A stretch of 64,000 nucleotides of DNA. It comes from Talpa occidentalis (Eukaryota; Chordata; Mammalia; Eulipotyphla; Talpidae). Positions 1 through 11,401 of the stretch are shown here, in pieces. Below the pieces are notes generated by a model that was not told the DNA's origin, did no database searches, and saw nothing but the letters and a program-made list of their open reading frames with translations. Positions within the stretch are counted from its first letter, which is position 1. Every line of letters starts with the position of its first letter. The stretch spans positions 18,899,641 to 18,963,640 of the forward strand of contig NW_023601433.1 of NCBI RefSeq assembly GCF_014898055.3. Direction: 5' to 3'. Made by a program: the position numbers and the translations under genes.

Positions 1-72
1 CCAGCAGGGTGAACTCTGCTCTTGTGTTTTCTTCCGAAGGGTGGACAGAAAATGCAACATTTTAAAATCCTA

Positions 73-540
73 TTAAGGATTCAACGAGCTCTGGCCTTGT
101 AGCCTCCGCTGGACTGAAGGGTGGACTGGGAATGGTGTTAATAGCCCAGTGTCTCTGCAGGGAGTGGGCTGAACACTTGGGGTTATTTGGGTGGTGCTGG
201 AGAGCTGGGGGGGCTGGGCTGGAGGTCTTCCTAATGCTTTCCTGGCCGCCCCCTCCAGCTGGGGGCCTAGCAAGGTGGTGCTGGGCTGCAGGGCTTCCTC
301 CTGTAGGGGGCCTGGCAGTGATGTGGTGTTGAGCCCCCAAGCCTCCCGCAGCACAGGCCCTGACCTGGAGGCCATGCTGGGCCTCCAGGCGTCCGGCAGC
401 AGGGGCCCTGAGCCGGAGACAGAACTCTGCAGGCTGGCATCCTTCTGCGGGATGCCTAGCCCGGAGGTGGTGTTGGGCTTCTGGGTGTCCTGCTTCGGGG
501 ACAGTCCCACCTGCAAGATTTCCCGTCCCGAGAACTCAGG
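73..540 (-). repeat. Period-15/16-residue repeats in the SMOK tail
   Basis: The C-terminal tail of the left SMOK relic contains about four imperfect 15-16-residue (45-48 bp) units. They begin GPLLPDAWRP, GPVLREAWGL, GPLQEEALQP and GPQLEGAARK. The same unit type (for example GPLLEDTPKG, GPELEDAWGG) is in the relics at 47.9 kb and 49.9 kb, so the minisatellite is ancestral to the family. This is a decayed coding minisatellite; no function is implied. Confidence 0.6.
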
Positions 541-1586
541 CTGCCGGTGGTCCTCTGGTATCGGGGTGCAGTGGGCCCCATTGGGACTGAGGAGCTTGGG
601 GAAGATGGTGGGGTCCGGCCCCTCCTCGCCCACCCACTGCCTGGAAAGCAGCATGAGGTAGGACCCCATCACAGGGTCATAACTGCCCTCCAAAAGCGCC
701 CTGTCGATGACCTATTTCCGGAACCCCAGGCAGACCATGGCTTCCATCGTGGCCTTTTGCTGGCCTGGGACAGCTTGCAGCAGGGCGGGAGTCCATTGGG
801 CAGCCCCACCCGGGGGTGCTGGATGATGCTGTCCAGGGTGCTGCGGCTCTGGGGGTCAAGTGTTATCATCTTCCTTAGCAGGTCACGGCACTGCTGGGAG
901 AGGTAGTGCGGCTCGTTGTAGACACCACTCAGCACCCTGGCCCGCAGCTCCCCGAGGCTGTTGCCCTTGAAGGGCAGCTCCGTGTCCATGTCGTAGAGGA
1001 CCACCCCCAGGCTCCTGATGTATGCCGCGGGGCCACTGTACTCCTGGTGACGGAGGATCTTGTGCGCCACAAACTGCAGGCTGCCGCAGGGGGTCTTGAG
1101 CAGCGCTGTCCCAGAGAACTGGGCACTGAGCCCGAAGTCTGCCAGTTTTATGTTTCGGTGCTGGTCCAGGAGCAGGTTCTCTGGCTTCAGGTCCCAGTGC
1201 ACCACGTCCCGGGCTTAGCAGTGGCTGAGCGCAGCGAGGATCTGCTGGAAGATGTGGCGCGCCTCCATCTCCCTCAGGTGCCCACACCTGCACAGGTAGT
1301 CCTGCAGGTCGCCCCCCTGAGTGCGCTCCAGGACCAGCAGCACCTCATCCTCAGTGTCCACCACCTGGAAGAGCTGGAGAATGTTCGGGTGCCAAAGGAC
1401 TTTCATGCAGGCCACCTCGCAGACCAGGAACCTCTGAGGCATGCCGGACTTGGGGATGACCTTTATGGCCACTTCCGTGCCCATTGGCAGGTGCCGCGCC
1501 TGCTTGACCTTGGTGTGGGTGCCCTCCCGCAGCTTGCCGAGCATCACATACTGTCTCAGGGCCATTCCCTGGGCAGACATGCACAT
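73..1586 (-). pseudogene. Sperm motility kinase-like (SMOK) pseudogene, left-arm copy
   Basis: Intronless relic of a SMOK/MARK-type serine/threonine kinase, a family that in mouse is testis-expressed and acts in sperm motility signalling. Reading on the minus strand from the ATG at 1586, the N-lobe has a weakened glycine loop and an intact VAIK lysine (residue 42). The C-lobe has the loop reading VHWDLKPENLLL (the usual HRD arginine is Trp), then LADFGLS. The APE position is degenerate (AHK). A UBA-like segment (about 640-740) and a Pro/Ser-rich tail to 73 follow. It is broken by an in-frame TAA at 1215-1217 just before the catalytic loop, a frameshift between about 740 and 800, and a TAG in the UBA at about 711-713. 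The order kinase-UBA-tail fits SMOK better than other CAMK-like kinases. The same TAA is in the right-arm copy, so the lesion predates the arm duplication. Confidence 0.85.
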
Positions 1587-2300
1587 CGAGGCAGTGAGGG
1601 TGGACCCGCTCCTACACTCGCAGGTCCTGGCTGTCTAGAGCCCTCGGCACTAGCTCCGCTACCCGATTAACAAGTTCACTACTAGCCTAGAGCTAGTAGT
1701 ACGTGAAAAGGATCCCCGAAACTAACTAAATGCTCCCCGCGCTGACTCCTCTACCAAAACAGTAAGGATGCTAACTTACCTCTACCAGAAACACTAACTA
1801 TGCTAACCTAAGTAGGATACTAATACTAACTACGCACTCAAAAATGAAAACACACAACCAAAAAATTAACAAAGATAAATACTTAAAAATATGAAAAAAA
1901 CAATAACAAACTAACAACTCCAAATAACAAGAACACAGACAAACGAACAATTACAAACTAACAAGTAAAATAAAAAAAAAAAAACAGACAACAAAGGGGA
2001 AATAAAAACACTCGCAAAAATAACAACACCAGGGAAAATGGGGGCAATAAAAAAAATTTAAAAATAAAAACAAATAAAAAAATAAAATAATAAAAGGAAA
2101 AAATAAGCAAATAATAAAACAAAGGAAAATAAAAAAAACAGAATTAAAAATAACTGAAAGAGCTAAAATAAATAACTGAATAAGAAATAACCAAAGCAAA
2201 AGCAATCCAATCCACCAACATGCCTCTCTCTCCCTTCGAGTCCACCGTCACGATCCCAACACTCCTCGCTCTACCTACACCGCCGCCGGCTGCGCGGGGT
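1587..2300 (-). other. SMOK 5' leader including a strongly T-rich tract
   Basis: Non-coding sequence between the proposed promoter and the SMOK start codon. On the gene strand, about 2205-1850 is extremely T-rich with very few other runs. It is followed by short TAGTTAGTAT-type repeats. The mirror copy is at 39765-40465, and a related leader is at 48778-48960 upstream of another relic. This shows the leader travelled with the gene family. No splice sites could be assigned confidently. Confidence 0.5.
1678..1700. repeat. 9-bp perfect hairpin in the SMOK leader (left arm)
   Basis: ACTACTAGC, a 5-nt loop, then GCTAGTAGT form a perfect 9-bp inverted repeat about 90 nt upstream of the SMOK ATG. 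It is retained unchanged in the right arm at 40352-40374. It could form a short stem in the transcript leader, but this is inference. Confidence 0.5.
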
Positions 2301-2347
2301 CTTAAGTAGGCTCCGAGGGTGACATCACAGAGCTCTCTGTGGCGTCA
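2301..2347 (-). promoter_or_regulatory. Candidate SMOK promoter, left arm: TATA-like box and two CRE-like octamers
   Basis: On the gene (minus) strand a TACTTAAG TATA-like element (2301-2308) is preceded by TGATGTCA (2320-2327) and TGACGCCA (2340-2347). Each octamer is one mismatch from the CRE TGACGTCA. CRE sites close to a weak TATA are typical of CREM-driven haploid germ-cell promoters, which suits a sperm kinase. The elements are visible; their use is inferred. A GC/KLF-type GCCACGCCCC lies further upstream. Confidence 0.4.
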
Positions 2348-2907
2348 GAGCAGAGGCCACGCCCCAGGCAGAGGGCACCCCGGGGGCCATTCAGCCTTCA
2401 CGGCACAGCAACCGCCAAGAGGTGTGTGGACAGACTCCCTGGAGACTGGACTCCACCCCGTTCCAGAAGCCCGCGGGGCGCTGGCGAGGCCGTGTCCTCT
2501 GTCGCGAGCACCTGTCCCTGGTTTTGGCTTTTAGGGTCTCTCCGCACAATTCCCCTCAAGCCCTGATGCGTCTCACATGACATGACACATTCACAGGCAC
2601 AATAAACGACACCATGTTGGGAGCATGAGATGCGACAGAGTCCGCTCTTCACACCCCGACACTGAAAACTCTCTGGGACATGGTCCCCCCGTTTGGCCCA
2701 CGAGCTGCGTGTGCCCCTCGGCGTCCTCGCTGGCCGGAGGCCGGGGCGGCTCCCAGGGCGGCAGAGGCTGTAAAGCGGGCCCTGGAGGGGGTGTCCGCCC
2801 CGCCCCCAGCGCTGTGGGGACACCCCCTGACCTGACTCAGCCGGGGCTGGGGGCAGCTGGGGCTGCTCAGCTCCCCCCGAGATTTCTGGCTTGGAAATAT
2901 CTGCGGC
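2348..2907. other. GC-rich single-copy flank upstream of SMOK
   Basis: GC-rich, CpG-containing sequence with many short open frames on both strands and no recognisable domain. It is present in both arms (mirror about 39140-39690). Nothing coding is supported; a CpG-rich promoter flank is the simplest reading. Confidence 0.4.
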
Positions 2908-3165
2908 TGCAGCTCCTGTTGGCACAGCGGGTTGAGCGCAGCACTGTGGAGCTGTCCGCACCTCTGCAGCGCTGGTTTGATTCCCGGCCCGCCAGGGAGG
3001 CGAGCAGACCTCTCCTTTCCCGCCCTCTGCGCCCCTCATCAGTCTATTTCATCAGTCTGCCTGTTCTGCTCCCCACTCTGTCTCTGGTGAATCCTCTCAC
3101 CCTCACACCTCTGGCCTGTACCCCGGTAATTGTATAAATATATCTTTAAAAATAAAGACTGAAAA
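2908..3165 (+). mobile_element. tRNA-derived SINE (older subfamily)
   Basis: The tRNA-like head has A-box TTGGCACAGCGGGTTGAGCG and B-box GGTTTGATTCC. The body reads towards CTCTGGTGAATCCTCTCACC and ends in CCTGTACCCCGG plus an A-rich tail. It is shared with the right arm (38880-39142, minus), so it was present before the arm duplication. Confidence 0.85.
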
Positions 3166-4080
3166 AAAAATCTGCTTCTTGCTTGAACTCGGGGTCGGGG
3201 AGCAGAGGTTGGCAAAGGCCAGGTCCAGACGCTGTGGCCCTGCACCCCGCGGGGAACGGCCTGGCTTCTGGAAGTGGTGGGTTCGCGTGAGCATTGGGGT
3301 CCGCTGCTGCTCAGGCTGCAGGTTCACCCCGCCAGGCCAACCCTGATCACTCACACACAGCATCCGCTGAGGACCAGGTCTCCCCTGAGCAGCCTTGGGC
3401 GCGGCCAGAGCCCTGAGGCTCAGAGCCTGGGCTCGGGGGTCGGGCTCGGTGACCCCAGTGCCGCATGTCCCAGGCCTGGAGGGCGGAGGGTGTCATCCTC
3501 TCGGGGGACAGGACGCCCAGGGCAGGTTCCCTTGGTCCCGCCCCCCGGGGACCTGACCCAGCAGCGGTCAGGAGAGGCCATGCTGCTTCTCCTTAGACCG
3601 CGGCTGCTCCTGGCTGCCGCAAGAGAGAGGTCGCAGCCTCTCCCGTGTCGGGGGCGGACTCGCAGGCCTGTTCCCGTCTTTCTCCCCAACCTCCACGGCC
3701 GCCACGGGGGAGTCCGCGCTCTGTGGCCGCCTGTGTCCACACCCGCCTCAGCCTCAGGGGCTGCAAACCACACGGAGGCTCCGCATCCTCTTGCCTCTGA
3801 GAACCCACAATGCCCCCACCAGCCTGGGATGCTGCGTGTCACAGGCCAGGGCTGCGGCCCCGCACTGGTTCCTCCCCTTCCTTCAACCTCCCCCACACCC
3901 AGGGAAGAGCGAGAGCATCAATCAGATCATCCGCTCCCTCGCTGGCCTCACGCTTTCCCGTGGCCCTGCTGGGCTTGACACTTTCCCCAAACCCCTTTGC
4001 ACAGGCTTCCCTGCCCCGCTGGCCTCAGACCTGCCCCCACGCACCTCCCCTCCCTGTCCAGCCCTGCTACGTGAGCTGCC
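3166..4080. other. GC-rich unique sequence, nothing recognised
   Basis: High GC with several frames open by composition. Open frames in one arm are broken by indels in the other, so no gene is called. The mirror copy is at 37985-38880. Confidence 0.4.
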
Positions 4081-4520
4081 CTTCTTTTTCGTTTTTAATT
4101 TTATGTATTTTTCTTCCTTTTTCATTTTTGCCAATGTATGCATTTTCACCTTGGTTATAGTCCCCGTACAATTCCCACCTCCTTGACGATCCTACTTCCT
4201 CCTCCCCCGCAAGGTAGTGTGTCTCTGGCTTGTAGATGCTGTTGTTTATGATTTTTACTTTATTATATTTAATATTTTCCTGGTCCCTAATTTAGGTTTT
4301 CTAAACTCCTGCTATGAGTGAGACCATCCGGTATTTTTCTCTTTCTTTCTGGCTTATTTTGCCTGAGCATGATCCCTTCCAACTTCATCCATGTTGCTGC
4401 AAATTGCATGTGTTCATCTCTTTTGATTGCTGAGTCATATTCCATTGTGTATATGCACCACATCTTCTTGATCCTGTCATCTATTTTGGGATATTTGGGT
4501 GTCCTTCTTTCTGCCACATC
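4081..4520 (-). mobile_element. LINE-1 3' end fragment (ORF2 C-terminus and 3' UTR)
   Basis: On the minus strand the conserved end of ORF2p is readable (KIDDRIKKMW, YTMEYDSAIK, MQFAATWMKLEG). The 3' UTR that follows is very similar to that of the full-length element at 5081. The 5' part is missing. It is shared with the right arm at about 37545-37985. Confidence 0.85.
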
Positions 4521-5067
4521 CTGTTGCCACCTGAGGCATTTGCTCTTGTTTTTGCAGAATCCCCAGTCTGCACCTACCAGCTCTCTGACCTTGCTTTCCT
4601 CCAACCCACATGTCACTTCTGACCACCTTTCAGGCAGGTGCTGCACATTTCTTCTTGAATCACATCCTCTCCTCCCTTCACAGTGTCAACTGCACATAAA
4701 TCATACTAACATGTTTTCAGAATTTCATGCTAGAATGGAATTTCCTCCTGTGTCTTGAGGTCCTGACACAGTTTTGCTTATGGGAAGAATGCTGTTGACT
4801 GACCCAAAGCAGTCCTAAAACAAGAACATTCTAAAGAACAGTACATTTTGAATGTTCCCTTGTCTTTTTACATGGGAACATTTTCTCACTCTCTATCAGG
4901 AAATAGATTCAGTTTGACTAAGGAAACTTTGTTTTAAGCAATATTTCAAAGTACTTCAAATGACAAATGTCACGTGTGATGTCATAAAGGTTTACATCAT
5001 CAGTCACATTGAGTTTTTTTGCTGTGTTTTAATCTGTTGGCTTAATTTTAGAAGTGCCTCACAGTCC
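4521..5067. other. Unique AT-rich sequence, nothing recognised
   Basis: No ORF, RNA gene or repeat was identified. It is duplicated in the right arm (about 36990-37545) and provides the target for the LINE-1 insertion that follows. Confidence 0.4.
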
Positions 5068-5080
5068 AAATCAGTGTTAA
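5068..5080. repeat. LINE-1 target-site duplication, 5' copy
   Basis: AAATCAGTGTTAA is repeated immediately after the poly(A) at 11389-11401, although the first two A of the 3' copy merge with the tail. It occurs once (as reverse complement) at 36977-36989 in the empty right arm. Confidence 0.95.
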
Positions 5081-6301
5081 GAAAGGGGCGGAGCAACATG
5101 GCGGCGAGGAGACGCTGCGAGTAAGATCTCCCATTAAAAAAAGTTAATAGGGAGGAAAAGCGGCAGGTCCCAGTGAGAACTGGGACACGGAAGATAAACG
5201 GGTGACGCCAGCGAACTGCCCGAAGAAGAAACTGGCCATAAAAGAGGACTAGAAGGGAGGGAAGCGCAGAACCCTGCTCCCCTCCCCCGCCCACAGAGGC
5301 GGCACTCTCCGACCGGCAGAGAGGAGGAAACAACAAACCAAAAAGGCCCACAAGAACCAACGACGCAGCAAGCGGGACTGTGAGTGGAAAGGAACTATTG
5401 CAGCCACCACACCCCATGAACGGGAGCTGAGGCGAACCCTGCAGGATCCGCCGCGGCGGTGAGCGAACGGCTCCGGGCGCCATTAGAGAAGAACAAAGAC
5501 CCTGGGAGACGCGCACACAGCCCGGGCTGCCGGTAAGCTTGTGCGGAGAGCGGTGCGCTTGGCGCGCTTGAAAAGCAAGTGCAGACCTGGATCGCGGCTG
5601 CCCAGGTCCCCGCGCCTGCGACCTAGGCTTGCGGGGAGACAACCTAGGCTTGCGGGGAGACGCGCGGAGGTCCTCACTGAGGTGAAGGTCCCTCCCTGAG
5701 TGAGCAGGAACCAGGCACCCAGGCACGGGAGCGGTGCAAAAGGCTCCATTCCCGCGCCACTGAACTGGGCTACAGCCCGCGTCCTGGAACTGAGGGCTTT
5801 GAACTGAGACCCGGGGCACGAAAATTCGGGGCGTGGTTTCTCCACGACGGTGGGGCACAAGGCAGACACAGCACCCCAAAGCTGTTGAGGTGTACCCTAC
5901 CATTCCCGCTCTGTTCTCTGTCCCACGGGGTGGGGGGAGGCGAAAAACAGCCCCCCAAGGACAATAGGAGAGATCTCTGGCGCCACCTAGCGACCAGGAA
6001 AAAAAAAGTCACTAACACCCTATAAAACAGGACATTTCTTAAGACTGCTTGAAAAGGGCAGAAGGTTTCTGGAGGACCCAGTGGCCAGCCGGGAAGTTAT
6101 TCCACGCCAGGCCCCTTCCGACCAGCAGTCTGAGCCCACAGAGGGAGCAGGCACCCACGTCCGGGGCAGACCGGGTGCGCAGAAGAGTGTGCCTGAAACC
6201 GGAGGCGCAGGGACTGCATCCCGCTTCGCCATTTGAGAACAGGGACATTTCTTCAGTAAAAACTGCCTAAAACCAGCAGAAAGCTCCCCCAGAAGACAGA
6301 G
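5081..6301 (+). promoter_or_regulatory. LINE-1 5' UTR / internal promoter
   Basis: GC-rich 5' UTR. Near its start is AACATGGCGGC (about 5095-5105), a YY1-type site as used at the 5' end of mammalian LINE-1 for correct initiation. A 20-bp direct repeat (ACCTAGGCTTGCGGGGAGAC) occurs twice in a row at about 5621-5662. A fragment of a related 5' UTR is at 54720-55230. Confidence 0.75.
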
Positions 6302-7330
6302 ATGGCTCCTGGAAGAGCCAGAGGGGAGCGGAGAAGTTCACCCAAGATGTCAGTCAGTCCGAGCAACACAGTGTCCCAACGCATACGACAAATTAGAAAA
6401 CAGACAGTAGGGAGTAGAAGAACCACACGCAACCTAAAAACTCCTCAGGAAAGAAGCACACCACAAAAAGAAAACCACTCCCCAGATTGCAACGACAGCA
6501 ACTTGGAAGAACTTCTGAGCCTTCCAGAAAGAGAACTTAAAATTGCCATGATTAAAAAAGTGATAGATCAGAAGAAGGAAATTGAGTCCCTAAAGAGGGA
6601 AGTAAGAGAAATGCAGGAGATCAAATAATTAATGGAGGAACTAAAGAACTCTGGGAAAAGCAATGAAAGCAGAATAGATGAAATGGAAGAACGAATAAGT
6701 AATCTTGAAGACACAGAAATAAAAAGAACCAAAACAGAAAAGGAAAGAGAAGTACGAAGGAAAAAGAATGAAGAAAGACTTCGGGAAATATCTGACTCCA
6801 TGAGGAAAGGAAATATAAGAGTTATAGGAATTCCAGAAGGAGAGGAGAGAGATGTAGGAACAGAGAAAATATTCATGGATATAATTGAAGAGAACTTCCC
6901 AAATGAGAAGAAGGAGCTGAAAATTGATATACAAGAAGCAAGAAGAACACCAAACTTCCACGACGAAAGGAAAAACACAGCAAGACACATAATAGTAAAG
7001 CTCCCAAGAATCCAGGACAAGGAAAAAATAATGAAGCTGACAAGAGGGAAGAAACAGATAACATTCAAAGGAAAACCAATCAGGCTGACATCAGACTTCT
7101 CTGAAGAAACACTACGGGCAAGGAGAGAGTGGAGGGACATAGTCAACAGACTCCAAGAAAACAGATGCCAACCAAGAATACTCTATCCCGCAAAGCTCTC
7201 TTTCCTCCATGAAGAAAGAATATGGACCTTCCCAGACAAAGAGAAACTCCGGAATTTCATTGCGACTAAACCCCCACTCCAAAAAATACTACAAGGAATC
7301 CTAAAGCCAGAACCTCAGAGGGACGAATAA
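6302..7330 (+). pseudogene. LINE-1 ORF1 (RNA-binding chaperone), one nonsense codon
   Basis: Encodes an ORF1p-type nucleic-acid chaperone of 342 codons before the terminal stop, the normal size. The N-terminal part has heptad-like coiled-coil sequence (about residues 55-165). It is followed by an RRM (NIRVIGIPEG near residue 175) and the C-terminal domain (ARHIIVKL, then LRARREW and AKLSF). An in-frame TAA at 6626-6628 interrupts the coiled coil. Both halves are otherwise open in one frame, so a single substitution separates it from an intact frame. ORF1p normally trimerises through the coiled coil and coats LINE-1 RNA in cytoplasmic particles. Confidence 0.93.
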
Positions 7331-7405
7331 CAACGAAAGAAGACCAAAAAAAAAAAAAAGTTATTAAAAGAATAAATAAATAAAATCAAAGGAAAGACAA
7401 ACATA

Positions 7406-10400
7406 ATGGCAAATACAGATGCTAACATATCAATATTAACTCTAAATGTAAATGGACTAAACTCTTCAATAAAAAGACACAGAGTTGCAGCCTGGATTAA
7501 GAAACAAAACCCAACCTTTTGCTGTCTCCAGGAAACACATTTAGCTACAAAAGATAAAAATAGGCTCAAAGTCAAAGGATGGAAAACAATCCTACAAGCA
7601 AATGGGCCAAAAAAGAAAGCAGGAACAGCTATACTTATATCAGATAAAACAGACTTCAAACTCAAAAAAATAAAAAGAGACCCCAATGGTCACTACATTA
7701 TGATTAAGGGGACAATACTTCAAGAAGAAATAACACTCATTAACATATACTCACCAAACGAAAGAGCACCAAAATATATCAGACAACTGTTGTCCTCTCT
7801 GAAAACAGACATCAGAGAAAACACATATGTAGTGGGAGACTTCAACACACCACTATCAACAATGGATAGATCAACAAGACAAAAAATAAGTAAAGAAACT
7901 AAAGCTCTAAATAAGGACCTAGAGCATTTGGGCTTAACAGACATCTATAGAACACTAAACCCAAAAAAAACGGAGTACACATTTTTCTCAAGCGCACATG
8001 GATCATTCTCCAGGATCGATCACATACTGGGGCACAAGACAAACATCAACAGATACACCAAGATTGAAATCATACCAACCATCTTTTCTGACCACGAAGG
8101 CATCAAACTAGAAATAAATCATAAAAAGAAGGCAAGGAACTATCCTACCTCATGGAGATTAAAAGCCACACTACTGGAAGACCACTGGACTAACGAGGAG
8201 ATCAAAGAAGAAATTAAAAAATTCTTTGAATTGAATGACAAGGAGGACACCAATATCCTAAATGTATGGGATGCAGCAAAAGCAGTAATAAGAGGAAAAT
8301 ATATAGCAATAGAAGCTCACATCAAAAAACAAGAAAGAACTCAAAGAAACAACCTAATCTCGAAGCTCAAAGATCTAGAAAAAGAACAACAAAAAAACCC
8401 CAGAACCAGTAGAAGAAAAGAAATAATAAAAACCAAAGCAGAAATAAATGAAATTGAAACTAAAAAAACAATCCAAAAGATCAATGAAACCAAGAGCTGG
8501 TTCTTTGAAAAAATAAATAAAATAGACAAACCCCTAGCCAGGCTCACAAAGGAAAAAAGGGAGAAAGCACAAATACACAGAATCATAAATGAAAGAGGAG
8601 AAATCACAACGGACACAGCAGAAATCAAAAGAATAATCAGTAACTACTATGAACAGTTATATGGAAACAAGGTCAACAATCTAGAGGAGATGGACAAATT
8701 CCTACAACTCTACAATCACCCAAAGCTAGATAAAGAAGAAATAGAACACCTAAACAGACCAATTACAAGCAGCGAAATTGAAATGGTAATTAAAAACCTC
8801 CCCAAAAACAAAAGCCCAGGGCCTGATGGATTTACAAATGAATTCTACCAAACATTCAGAGACGAATTAGTGCCTATCCTTCACAAACTCTTCCAAAAAA
8901 TTGAGAAGGAAGGGACAATACCAAACACGTTCTATGAAGCCAATATTACACTAATACCAAAACCGAATAAGGACAACACAAAAAAGGAAAACTATAGGCC
9001 AATCTCCCTAATGAACACTGATGCAAAAATCCTCAATAAAATTTTAGCTATCAGAATCCAACAATGTATCCATAAGATAATTCACCACGACCAAGTTGGA
9101 TTCATTCCAGGGGCACAAGGATGGTTTAACATCCGAAAATCAATCAACGTTATCCAACACATCAACAAAAAGAAATATAAAAACCATATGATAATATCAA
9201 TAGATGCTGAGAAAGCTTTCGACAAAGTGCAACACCCATTCATGATAAAAGCCCTTGAAATTCTTGGGATACAAGGAACATACCTCAACATCATAAAGGC
9301 CATCTATGAGAAGCCAACAGCCAGTATCATTCTCAATGGTGAAAAGCTGAAAGCAATTCCATTAAGATCTGGAACAAGACAAGGTTGTCCACTCTCACCA
9401 CTGCTTTTCAATATAATACTGGAAGTCCTAGCCAGAGCAATAAGACAAGAGAAAGACATCCAAGGAATCCAAATAGGAAAAGAAGAAGTCAAACTATCAC
9501 TATTTGCAGATGATATGATAATATACATAGAGAACCCCAAAATCTCCACAGAAAAACTAATTCAACTCATCAATCAATTCAGTAAAGTGGCAGGATACAA
9601 AATCAACACGCAAAAGTCAGTAGCCTTCCTATACACAAACAATAAATCTGAAGAAGAAGAAATCAAAAAAAAAACACCCCTTTTATTATCGAAACAAAAA
9701 AAAATCAAATATTTGGGAATAAATCTAACAAAAGAGGTAAAGGACCTATACAAAGAAAACTATAAAACACTGTTAAAAGAAATAGAAGAAGACACAAAGA
9801 AATGGAAGACATCCCCTGCTCATGGATTGGAAGAATAAACATTATTAAAATGGCCATCCTACCAAAAGCAATATACAGATTCAATGCTATTCCAATCAAA
9901 TTCTCAATGGCATTCTTCAAAGAAATAGAACAATTATTGATGAAATTCATATGGAATCACCAAAAACCCCGAATAGCCAAAGCTCTACTGAAAAAAAAAG
10001 AAGGAAATGGAGGCATCACACTCCCAGACTTCAAACTATACTACAAAGCCATAATCATCAAAACTGCATGGTATTGGAACAAAAACAGACATACAGACCA
10101 ATGGAATCGAATAGAAAATGCAGAAATAAACCCACAGATTTGTGGTCAACTAATCTTTGACAAAGGAGCAAAGACTATGCATTGGAGCAAAGAAAGTTTG
10201 TTCAATAAATGGTGCTGGGAAAACTGGGTCACTACATGCAAAAGAATGAAGCTTGACCACTACCTCACACCATACACAAAAATCAACTCAAAATGGATTA
10301 AAGAACTAGACATAAGACCTGAAACCATAAAATACATAGAAGGAAATATAGGCGAAACACTACGGGATTTGCACATCAAAGACATCTTTACAGACACATC

Positions 10401-11210
10401 ACCCAAAGCAGTGATAGTGAAGACAAAGATAAACAGCTACATCAAATTAAAGAGCTTCTGCACAGCAAAAGAGACAATAACAAAAACAAAGAGAAACCCC
10501 ACCAACTGGGAGAACATTTTTGCACCCAACACTAATGATAAAGGACTGATCACAAAAATCTGCAAAGAGCTGATGAGACTCAGCAACAACAAAGAAAATA
10601 ATCCAGTCAAAAAATGGGCAGAAGAGCTAAAAAGAAACTTCTCTGAAGAGGAAATGCAAATGGCCAACAGACATCACTTGTAATCAGGGAAATGCAAATC
10701 AAAACTACCATGAGATACCATCTCACACCAGTGAGAATGGCACATATTAAAAAAACTAGCAACAACAAATGTTGGTGAGGATGTGGAGAAAAAGGAACTC
10801 TTGTGCACTGTTGGTGGGAGTGCAAACTGGTCCAACCACTATGGAGAGCTGTGTGGAGATTTCTGGACCTACTAAACATAGAGCTTCCATATGATCCAGC
10901 AATTCCACTCCTAGGTATTTACCCAAAGGACACAGAAACATCAATTCCAAAGAGCACCTGCACTCCTATGTTTATAGCAGCACTGTTTACAATAGCTAAG
11001 CTTTGGAAACAACCCAAATGCCCAAAAATAGATGACTGGATCAAGAAGATGTGGTACATATATACCATGGAATATTACTCAGCATTCAAAAAAGATAAAC
11101 ACATGCAATTTGCAGCAACATGGATGGCACTGGAAGGGATCATGCTCAGTGAAATAAGCCAAAAAGAAAAAGAAATATACCGGATGGTCTCACTCATAGC
11201 AGGAATCTAG
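7406..11210 (+). pseudogene. LINE-1 ORF2 (endonuclease-reverse transcriptase), broken
   Basis: ORF2p nicks target DNA and primes reverse transcription of LINE-1 RNA. The apurinic-type endonuclease keeps its catalytic landmarks: LNVNGLN, QETHL, GDFNTP near 7835 and SDHEG near 8087. The RT domain follows, with FADDM near 9503. The C-terminal Cys-rich segment (CGEKGTL, HCWWEC) is near 10780-10825. The frame is lost by a 1-bp deletion at about 9812, a second shift just before 10681, and a TGA at 10776-10778 (likely CGA to TGA). Total length of about 1268 codons matches the family. Confidence 0.95.
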
Positions 11211-11401
11211 AAAACTTAAATAAGGGACCAGGAAAATGAATATAAGAAAGTGAAAATCAAAGTCAACAAAAAACTATGAACCAGAGACACTTTTTGGGGG
11301 CGGGGGGGAAAGGATTGGGGTCAGAATTGGGCGTTTGCAATTGTATGGGGGAATATAAAAATAAAATTTAATATTTAAAAAAAAAAAAAAATCAGTGTTA
11401 A

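Larger units (their letters stand above)
5081..11390 (+). mobile_element. Full-length LINE-1 retrotransposon, recent, arm-specific
   Basis: A 6.3-kb element with a 5' UTR of about 1.2 kb, ORF1, a 75-bp inter-ORF spacer, ORF2, a short 3' UTR with AATAAA (11360) and a poly(A) tail. It is bounded by a 13-bp target-site duplication AAATCAGTGTTAA (5068-5080 and 11389-11401). It is absent from the otherwise identical right arm. The 5' end is complete (starts GAAAGGGGCGGAGC). It cannot be autonomous now: ORF1 has a stop, and ORF2 has two frameshifts and a stop. Confidence 0.97.

Noticed and set aside
1951..2205. An 84-codon Phe/Leu-rich membrane-like frame upstream of SMOK
   Set aside because: It is the translation of the T-rich leader. 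It has no conserved start, and length and frame differ in the right arm.
5004..5903. A 299-codon minus-strand frame over the LINE-1 5' UTR
   Set aside because: It spans the insertion junction and GC-rich UTR, with no domain, and is antisense to the LINE-1 promoter.
6568..9950. Minus-strand hydrophobic open frames opposite LINE-1 ORF1 and ORF2
   Set aside because: They are antisense shadows of A-rich LINE-1 coding sequence (Phe/Leu/Ile-rich by composition).
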